From an uncultured Streptococcus sp. (lineage in GTDB: Bacteria > Bacillota > Bacilli > Lactobacillales > Streptococcaceae), in assembly GCF_901875575.1 (NCBI RefSeq), contig NZ_CABFMF010000033.1:62001-126000 (forward strand): a stretch of DNA of 64,000 nt. The letters run 5' to 3'. The notes beneath the pieces are model-generated. The model had not been told where the DNA came from. It saw nothing but the letters and a program-made list of their open reading frames with translations, and ran no database searches. The position numbers were made by a program, and so were the translations under genes. Of the stretch, positions 58,544 through 64,000 are shown piece by piece. How positions within the stretch are numbered: the first letter of the stretch is position 1; each line of letters begins with the position of its first letter.

Positions 58544-59860
58544 TTAAATCGCAAACAAGTCATTCAAGTTCTCAGCCAAGGTTGGGTGAGTGAAGATTTG
58601 TTTTGTGAAGTAAGTGTAAGGAATCTTGTTGTCTATTGCAACAGTGATGATGTTGATGATTTCTTGAGAACCTTCTGAGAAGATGCTTGCTCCAAGAATT
58701 TCTTTTGTTTCAGTATTAACAACAGCTTTGAAAGCTCCGCGAAGGTCTCCATTTACGTGACCACGAGGCATTGCTGCTACAGGGATTTCCTTAACAGCGT
58801 ATGGAAGTTTCAAATCAGCTGCTTGGCTTTCAGTCAAACCAACTTGTGAAAGTGCAGGTGTAATAAACATGGTGTTTGGTACATTGAGACGGTCTTCAAG
58901 TGTATAGCTACCATCTCCAGCAAGGTAGCTGTAAACAACACGGAAGTCATCAAGTGAAATGTAAGTAAATTGAAGACCACCGTTGACATCTCCAACTGCA
59001 AAGACACCAGGGACGTTTGTTTGACAATGTTTGTCTACTTTAATAGCACCACGTTCAGTTAGTTCAATATCTGTATTTTCAAGTTGAAGTGGTTCTACAT
59101 TTGGTTTGCGTCCAGTTGCGTAGAGAAGGGCATCGAAACGGTAAGTTTCGTTTTCAGTTACGACAAGGACTTGGTCACCGTCGTTTTTGATTTCAGTAGT
59201 GCGGATATTTTGAAGCAATTCAATACCGTCTTCTTCCATATATTGCTTAGCAAGAGCTGCGATGGAAGGTTCTGCACGAGGTAGGAAAGTATCCAAGGCA
59301 TCTAGAACTGTAACCTTGCTTCCAAGTTTGTTGTAAAGACCAGCAAATTCAAGACCGATATTTCCTCCACCAAGAACTCCAAGTTTTTCAGGCAATTTGT
59401 CCAAGTTTTGAATACCTGTTGAGTCAAAGACGTTTTTGCTTGTAGCAAGTCCAGGGATTGGCAAGACGTTTGAAACAGCACCAGTGTTGATGACGATTGT
59501 TTCAGCGGTCAGTTCTTTCTTTTCATCACCAGCTTGGATTTCGATGACTTTATTTGAGAGGAAGTGAGCTTCCGCATCAAAGATGTCCACGCCTGTACCA
59601 GCAACAGTAGCATAGTTTTTACCGTTGAGGCGACCAGTGATCGTGTTTTTGGTAGCAATCACTTCTTCAAAAGACAAGTCCTTCTCAGCAGCAACTAGCA
59701 AAGTTTTAGTTGGGATACAACCAATGTTGATACAAGTTCCACCGTACATAGCTTTGCTACGTTCAACGAGGGCAACTTTTTTGCCAGCTGAAGCCAATTT
59801 ACCAGCTAGTGTTTTACCAGCTTTACCAAATCCGATAACGATTAAATCATAAGTTAACAT
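58544..59860 (-). CDS. har: RclA/Har-type pyridine nucleotide-disulfide oxidoreductase
   Basis: 438 residues, ATG at 59860 behind TAGGAGGAAGATAA. FAD domain DLIVIGFGKAGKTLAGKL, redox pair GGTCINIGCIP, NAD(P)H domain LGVLGGGNIGLEFAGLY, and C-terminal dimer domain ending IFTHPTLAENLNDL with the His-Pro-Thr of disulfide reductases. It closely resembles the pneumococcal flavoprotein reported to reduce hypothiocyanous acid (Har), related to E. coli RclA. It should protect against peroxidase-derived oxidants in saliva. The symbol rests on recall of that protein, not on a search. Confidence 0.85.
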   Translation of the reverse strand: MLTYDLIVIGFGKAGKTLAGKLASAGKKVALVERSKAMYGGTCINIGCIPTKTLLVAAEKDLSFEEVIATKNTITGRLNGKNYATVAGTGVDIFDAEAHFLSNKVIEIQAGDEKKELTAETIVINTGAVSNVLPIPGLATSKNVFDSTGIQNLDKLPEKLGVLGGGNIGLEFAGLYNKLGSKVTVLDALDTFLPRAEPSIAALAKQYMEEDGIELLQNIRTTEIKNDGDQVLVVTENETYRFDALLYATGRKPNVEPLQLENTDIELTERGAIKVDKHCQTNVPGVFAVGDVNGGLQFTYISLDDFRVVYSYLAGDGSYTLEDRLNVPNTMFITPALSQVGLTESQAADLKLPYAVKEIPVAAMPRGHVNGDLRGAFKAVVNTETKEILGASIFSEGSQEIINIITVAIDNKIPYTYFTKQIFTHPTLAENLNDLFAI

Positions 59861-60188
59861 TTATCTTCCTCCTATTCGCATTTCATTCTAGCACAAGAAA
59901 AAAACTTTTGCACAATTCTGCTACGCTTTAAAAAAGTTTATGAAATAGTGGAAAGTTTAACTTTATTTTCTCAGAAAAATCGTTTACATGACTTTATTGA
60001 CGAATTTAACTATCTTTTACTCTGGTCTTGTGTTATACTAGATAGGTTGCAAAGAAAACAGTACTTTTCTTTTGTGGAAAAGAAGCAACACGATTTTATA
60101 TCCAGTATATGAAAATACGTCATAAAAAGAAAAGTATAAACTAAGCCCTATAGGGTGGCTTCGCACCACCTTTAGAAAGAAGAATAAC

Positions 60189-61763
60189 GTGAAATTTAAT
60201 GAATTAAACTTGTCTGCTGATTTGCTAGCAGAGATTGAAAAAGCTGGTTTTGTAGAAGCCAGTCCTATCCAAGAGCAAACTATTCCCTTGGCCCTTGAAG
60301 GTAAGGACGTTATCGGTCAAGCTCAGACTGGTACAGGAAAAACTGCAGCCTTTGGTCTACCAACTCTTGAAAAAATTCATACAGAGGATGCAACTATCCA
60401 AGCATTAGTAATTGCTCCAACTCGTGAATTAGCTGTCCAAAGTCAAGAGGAATTGTTCCGCTTTGGTCGCAGTAAGGGTGTAAAAGTTCGCTCAGTTTAT
60501 GGTGGCTCTAGTATTGAAAAACAAATCAAGGCCCTTAAATCAGGTGCTCATATTGTAGTTGGAACTCCAGGTCGCCTCTTGGATTTGATTAAACGCAAGG
60601 CCTTGAAATTACAAGATATTGAAACTCTCATTCTTGATGAAGCGGATGAAATGCTCAACATGGGATTCCTTGAAGATATCGAAGCCATCATTTCTCGTGT
60701 ACCTGAGAATCGTCAGACTTTACTCTTTTCAGCGACTATGCCTGAAGCTATCAAACGTATCGGTGTTCAGTTCATGAAAGAACCTGAGCATGTCAAGATT
60801 GCTGCTAAAGAATTGACAACAGAATTGGTTGACCAATACTATATCCGTGTTAAAGAACAAGAAAAATTTGATACCATGACCCGTCTCATGGATGTGGAAC
60901 AACCAGACCTTGCTATTGTATTTGGTCGTACCAAACGCCGTGTGGATGAGTTGATTCGTGGTCTTAAAATCCGTGGTTTCCGTGCAGAAGGAATTCATGG
61001 CGACCTAGACCAAAACAAACGTCTTCGTGTCCTTCGTGACTTTAAAAATGGCAATCTTGATGTTTTGGTTGCGACAGACGTTGCAGCACGTGGGTTGGAT
61101 ATTTCAGGTGTGACCCATGTCTATAACTACGATATTCCACAAGATCCTGAAAGTTATGTTCACCGTATCGGTCGTACAGGTCGTGCTGGTAAGTCAGGTC
61201 AGTCTATAACTTTTGTATCACCAAATGAAATGGGCTACCTTCAAATCATTGAGAATTTGACCAAGAAACGTATGAAAGGCCTCAAACCTGCAAGTGCAGA
61301 AGAAGCCTTCCAAGCTAAAAAACAAGTAGCTCTCAAGAAAATTGAACGTGACTTTGCGGATGAAGAAATTCGTGGCAACTTTGAGAAATTTGGTAAGGAT
61401 GCCCGTAAATTGGCTACCAAGTTTACTCCAGAAGAATTGGCTATGTATATCTTGAGTCTGACTGTTCAAGACCCAGATAGTCTTCCTGAAGTTGAGATTG
61501 CGCGTGAAAAACCACTACCTTTCAAACCATCAGGTAATGGCTTCGGTGGTAAAGGTAAGGGAGGTCGTGAAGGTCATCGTAGAGATGAGCGTCAAAACCG
61601 AGATCATCGTGGTGTTCGCCGTGAAGATTTTAAAAAAGGAAAACGTGGTAACGATCGTTTTGACAAAGACAGACGTTATCGTAATAAAGACAATAAAAAA
61701 CCTCATAACACTTCAAGTGAGAAGAAGACAGGCTTTGTTATTCGTAATAAGGGTGATAAATAA
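60189..61763 (+). CDS. cshA: DEAD-box RNA helicase (CshA-like)
   Basis: 524 residues from GTG at 60189 (MKFNELNLSADLLAEIEKAG) behind AGAAAGAAG. Helicase motifs: Q motif ASPIQEQTIPLAL, I AQTGTGKTAAFG, Ia PTRELAVQ, II DEADEMLN, III FSATMP, V ATDVAARGLDISG and VI HRIGRTGRAGKSG. C-terminal Gly/Arg/Lys-rich tail (RRDERQNRDHRGVRREDFKK) binds RNA. CshA works with the degradosome and in ribosome assembly at low temperature. Preceded by a long 5' leader. Confidence 0.9.
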   Translation: MKFNELNLSADLLAEIEKAGFVEASPIQEQTIPLALEGKDVIGQAQTGTGKTAAFGLPTLEKIHTEDATIQALVIAPTRELAVQSQEELFRFGRSKGVKVRSVYGGSSIEKQIKALKSGAHIVVGTPGRLLDLIKRKALKLQDIETLILDEADEMLNMGFLEDIEAIISRVPENRQTLLFSATMPEAIKRIGVQFMKEPEHVKIAAKELTTELVDQYYIRVKEQEKFDTMTRLMDVEQPDLAIVFGRTKRRVDELIRGLKIRGFRAEGIHGDLDQNKRLRVLRDFKNGNLDVLVATDVAARGLDISGVTHVYNYDIPQDPESYVHRIGRTGRAGKSGQSITFVSPNEMGYLQIIENLTKKRMKGLKPASAEEAFQAKKQVALKKIERDFADEEIRGNFEKFGKDARKLATKFTPEELAMYILSLTVQDPDSLPEVEIAREKPLPFKPSGNGFGGKGKGGREGHRRDERQNRDHRGVRREDFKKGKRGNDRFDKDRRYRNKDNKKPHNTSSEKKTGFVIRNKGDK

Positions 61764-61764
61764 T

Positions 61765-61796
61765 AAAAAAGCGATTCACTATGAATCGCTTTTTTA
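61765..61796 (+). terminator. Helicase gene terminator
   Basis: AAAAAAGCGATTCACTATGAATCGCTTTTTT hairpin. Confidence 0.85.
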
Positions 61797-62021
61797 TATA
61801 AGGAGACCGAATTTTGGAAAGGAAGATAAATAAATTAGTCATATTATCTTCTTATAATATCATTATACAAAAAAATATCTAACTTGTCAATAGATAATTA
61901 GAAAATTTAGTTAAAATATTCTTGTTTTTTTTAATTGCAATTAAATAAGCAATTTTCAGATAATAATTGAAAATTAAAGGTCTTTATGTTATAATGGAAG
62001 CGATTAAATACGAGGTGAAAA

Positions 62022-62810
62022 ATGGCACATTTATTAGAAAAAACACGAAAAATCACATCTATTTTGAAACGTTCTGAAGAACAGTTGAAGGATGAATTGC
62101 CATACAATGCCATTATGCGTCAATTAGCTGATATTATTGATTGTAATGCTTGTATTGTGAGTAGTAAGGGTCGTCTGTTGGGATACTTTATGCGCTATAA
62201 AACCAATACAGATCGCGTAGAGCAGTTCTTCCAAACTAAGATTTTCCCTGAGGTCTATATTCAGGGAGCCAACATGATTTACGATACAGAAGCCAATCTG
62301 ACAGTAGATCACGATTTGAGTATCTTTCCAGTAGAGAGTCGTTCGGATTTTCCAGATGGTTTGACAACTATTGCCCCTATCCATGTATCAGGGATTCGTC
62401 TTGGTTCTCTAATTATCTGGCGCAATGACAAACAATTTGATGATGAGGATTTGATTCTTGTTGAGATTGCAAGTACCGTTGTTGGTATTCAGCTCCTAAA
62501 CTTCCAACGTGAAGAAGATGAAAAAAATATTCGTCGTCGGACAGCAGTAACGATGGCAGTTAATACTCTTTCCTACTCAGAACTACGTGCTGTCTCAGCT
62601 ATTTTAGCTGAGTTAAATGGAAACGAAGGTCAATTAACAGCTTCAGTAATTGCAGACCGTATCGGGATTACACGTTCTGTGATTGTCAATGCCCTTCGTA
62701 AACTTGAGTCTGCAGGAATTATTGAAAGTCGCTCACTTGGAATGAAAGGGACCTATCTTAAGGTTCTGATTTCAGATATTTTTGAAGAAGTAAAGAAAAG
62801 AGATTATTGA
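62022..62810 (+). CDS. codY: GTP-sensing global regulator CodY
   Basis: 262 residues, ATG behind CGAGGTGAAAA. GAF domain (1-155) with the branched-chain amino-acid pocket region RQLADIIDCNACIVSSKGRL and FPDGLTTIAPI. C-terminal winged helix: LTASVIADRIGITRSVIVNA, then LRKLESAGIIESRSLGMKGT. It represses nutrient-uptake and amino-acid genes when isoleucine and GTP are high. Stop overlaps the pncA start by one base (TGATG). Confidence 0.96.
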   Translation: MAHLLEKTRKITSILKRSEEQLKDELPYNAIMRQLADIIDCNACIVSSKGRLLGYFMRYKTNTDRVEQFFQTKIFPEVYIQGANMIYDTEANLTVDHDLSIFPVESRSDFPDGLTTIAPIHVSGIRLGSLIIWRNDKQFDDEDLILVEIASTVVGIQLLNFQREEDEKNIRRRTAVTMAVNTLSYSELRAVSAILAELNGNEGQLTASVIADRIGITRSVIVNALRKLESAGIIESRSLGMKGTYLKVLISDIFEEVKKRDY

Positions 62811-63385
62811 TGGTAAAGGCTTTAATTTCGATTGATTATACAGAAGATTTTGTTGCAGATAGTGGAAAATTGACAGCAGGTGCTCCAGCCCAAGCTATTT
62901 CAGATGTCATTAGCAAGGTGACTCGATTAGCTTTTGAAAGAGGAGATTACATTTTCTTTACAATTGATGCTCATGAAGAAAACGATTGTTTCCACCCAGA
63001 AAGTAAATTATTTCCTCCTCACAATTTGATTGGGACGAGTGGACGGAATTTATACGGAGATTTGGGAACCTTTTATCAAGAGCATGGTTCAGACAGTCGA
63101 GTTTTTTGGATGGATAAACGCCATTATTCAGCATTTTCAGGTACTGATCTGGATATCCGTCTGAGAGAGCGTCGGGTTCAGACAGTCATTTTAACAGGAG
63201 TCTTGACAGATATTTGTGTCCTACATACAGCTATTGATGCCTATAATCTTGGATATGAGATTGAGATTGTCAAGCCAGCTGTTGCTTCTATCTGGCCTGA
63301 AAATCATCAATTTGCTCTTGGACATTTCAAAAATACACTCGGAGCTAGGCTAGTAGATGAAAATCTGAATGAAATTGCAGAGTAA
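62810..63385 (+). CDS. pncA: Nicotinamidase / isochorismatase-family hydrolase
   Basis: 191 residues from the ATG at 62810. Catalytic triad positions: Asp in LISIDYTEDFV, Lys in WMDKRHYSAFSGT and Cys in TDICVLHTAIDAY; metal ligands in FFTIDAHEENDCFHPES. Converts nicotinamide to nicotinate for NAD salvage. Coupled to codY by a 1-nt overlap, as in pneumococcus. Confidence 0.9.
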   Translation: MVKALISIDYTEDFVADSGKLTAGAPAQAISDVISKVTRLAFERGDYIFFTIDAHEENDCFHPESKLFPPHNLIGTSGRNLYGDLGTFYQEHGSDSRVFWMDKRHYSAFSGTDLDIRLRERRVQTVILTGVLTDICVLHTAIDAYNLGYEIEIVKPAVASIWPENHQFALGHFKNTLGARLVDENLNEIAE

Positions 63386-63421
63386 CTTGGCGTAGGAGAA
63401 TGAAAAAATCTGAAAAAAGTG

Positions 63422-63450
63422 TTGACAAGCCTCCTAAAAGTTGATATACT
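63422..63450 (+). promoter_or_regulatory. tRNA-Leu promoter
   Basis: TTGACA (63422-63427), 17-bp spacer, TATACT (63445-63450). Confidence 0.8.
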
Positions 63451-63465
63451 AGTAAAGTAATCGAC

Positions 63466-63551
63466 GCGGGGATGGCGGAATTGGCAGACGCGCAGGACTA
63501 AGGATCCTGTGACCGCTTTAGGTCGTGAGGGTTCAAGTCCCTCTCTCCGCA
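63466..63551 (+). tRNA. tRNA-Leu (anticodon AAG)
   Basis: 86-nt class II tRNA. Acceptor stem GCGGGGA / TCTCCGC with discriminator A, anticodon stem CAGGA/TCCTG with loop CTAAGGA giving anticodon AAG at 63500-63502, long variable arm, and GTTCAAGTC T-loop. No CCA encoded. Reads CUU/CUC codons. Confidence 0.95.
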
Positions 63552-63759
63552 TAGGGTAAGAGTTAGCTTAGGCTAGCTCTTTTGTTTTTATCAGGGCTAT
63601 AATATCTATAGCGGCTGCCTCTCACTTTCAGATAAATAATATAGTTTGAAATTTCTCCTAATTTTCTCTACTCTTTCTACTTTTTCCGAATAAATAGATA
63701 GAAGCATCAAATCTAGCAAATTAGATTTAAAAATGTGCTATAATGTAAGGAGGGAAAGT

Positions 63760-64000
63760 ATGACTCTACGTCATCCGGGCATTAGCCCAACTAATGACTT
63801 GGTAGCTAAGAAAATTTTCAGCAATCCAGAAATCACTTGTCAATTTATTCGCGATATGTTGGATTTACCAGCCAAAAATGTGACCATTTTGGAGGGAAGT
63901 AACATTCATGTCTTGCCTTCCCTGCCGTACTCGGCGCAGGATTTCTATACCAGTATAGATGTTTTAGCTGAACTAGATAATGGCACTCAAGTAATTATTG
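63760..64000 (+). CDS. Rpn/PD-(D/E)XK nuclease family transposase, cut by window end
   Basis: 80 residues visible from the ATG at 63760 behind TAAGGAGGGAAAG. Starts MTLRHPGISPTNDLVAKKIF, then NPEITCQFIRDMLDLPA and SAQDFYTSIDVLAELDNGTQ. The beginning of the catalytic D-x(n)-E-x-K strand (SIDVLAELDNGTQVII) is the hallmark of PDDEXK transposase-like (Rpn/YhgA) proteins. A TATAAT (63739-63744) precedes it. Confidence 0.7.
   Translation, partial: MTLRHPGISPTNDLVAKKIFSNPEITCQFIRDMLDLPAKNVTILEGSNIHVLPSLPYSAQDFYTSIDVLAELDNGTQVII

Noticed and set aside
58544..59860. Mercuric reductase
   Set aside because: Redox pair and dimer domain fit, but there is no C-terminal Cys pair or metal-binding N-terminal domain, and no mer genes are adjacent.
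61900..62021. Possible CodY box upstream of codY
   Set aside because: AT-rich half sites are present but none matches the AATTTTCWGAAAATT consensus well enough.
63466..64000. tRNA-Leu as an attachment site for the adjacent transposase-like gene
   Set aside because: No integrase or duplicated tRNA 3' end is visible before the window ends.

Overview
The window comes from a mitis-group Streptococcus (S. pneumoniae / S. pseudopneumoniae / S. mitis / S. oralis cluster). The chromosomal backbone carries pneumococcal-type neighbours (TCS01 two-component system, thrS, rpsO, cadD, plsC, trmK, galE, cmk, truA, pepQ, gatD-murT, an RclA/Har-type flavoreductase, a DEAD-box helicase, codY, pncA) and three BOX repeats. 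The species is not decided from sequence alone.

Layout. 1-2573: end of a lipase-fold gene (minus) and the TCS01 regulator/kinase pair (plus). 2574-12100: an accessory, partly decayed region between TCS01 and thrS. It holds relics of a helix-turn-helix regulator and a radical-SAM (SPASM) protein in front of an intact half ABC transporter, an inactivated IS1182-type element, a Nudix hydrolase, the C-terminal relic of a type ISP restriction-modification/helicase protein, a PD-(D/E)XK nuclease-like protein, an AlbA_2/HATPase protein, 10-bp tandem repeats, and a scar made of the last codons of rpsI next to a broken tyrosine integrase. 12160-16542: DUF389 membrane protein, thrS with a T-box leader, a small membrane protein, rpsO. 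16543-18200: a hairpin-rich intergenic region with a two-copy CRISPR-like repeat, a short Cys-rich leader ORF and cadD, bracketed by direct repeats. 18212-21718: a siderophore-type ABC importer operon ending in an esterase. 21762-39442: mostly core housekeeping genes (lipid acylation, P-type ATPase, tRNA modification, UDP-galactose epimerase, glycosyltransferase, ferredoxin, CMP kinase, vitamin B6/HMP kinase with an ECF S component, proline peptidase, lipid II amidation).

39455-58296: an integrated mobile element of about 18.8 kb lying directly upstream of murT. It encodes a large serine recombinase, a minus-strand mobilisation operon (replication-relaxation protein, VirD4/TraD-like ATPase, MT-A70 methyltransferase, small membrane proteins), a second serine resolvase with two 28-bp palindromic candidate res sites, a cargo of unrecognised proteins, two small lipoproteins, and a defence-like module (truncated OLD/RecF-type ATPase plus an intact 850-aa PHP-AAA ATPase of TrlF type). 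Its two ends carry a near-identical 21-bp inverted sequence, one copy abutting the murT -10 box. The hexamer TTCGAA is strongly enriched inside the element compared with the flanking chromosome.

58332-64000: BOX repeat, flavoreductase, helicase, codY-pncA, tRNA-Leu(AAG) and the start of a PD-(D/E)XK nuclease-family transposase gene.

The least explained material is the element cargo. It includes two tandem paralogous small genes, each behind a leader carrying the same ACCTACCG/CGGTAGGT hairpin, and a TrlF module bracketed by 35-bp direct repeats. All family assignments are by reading motifs; no database search was run.
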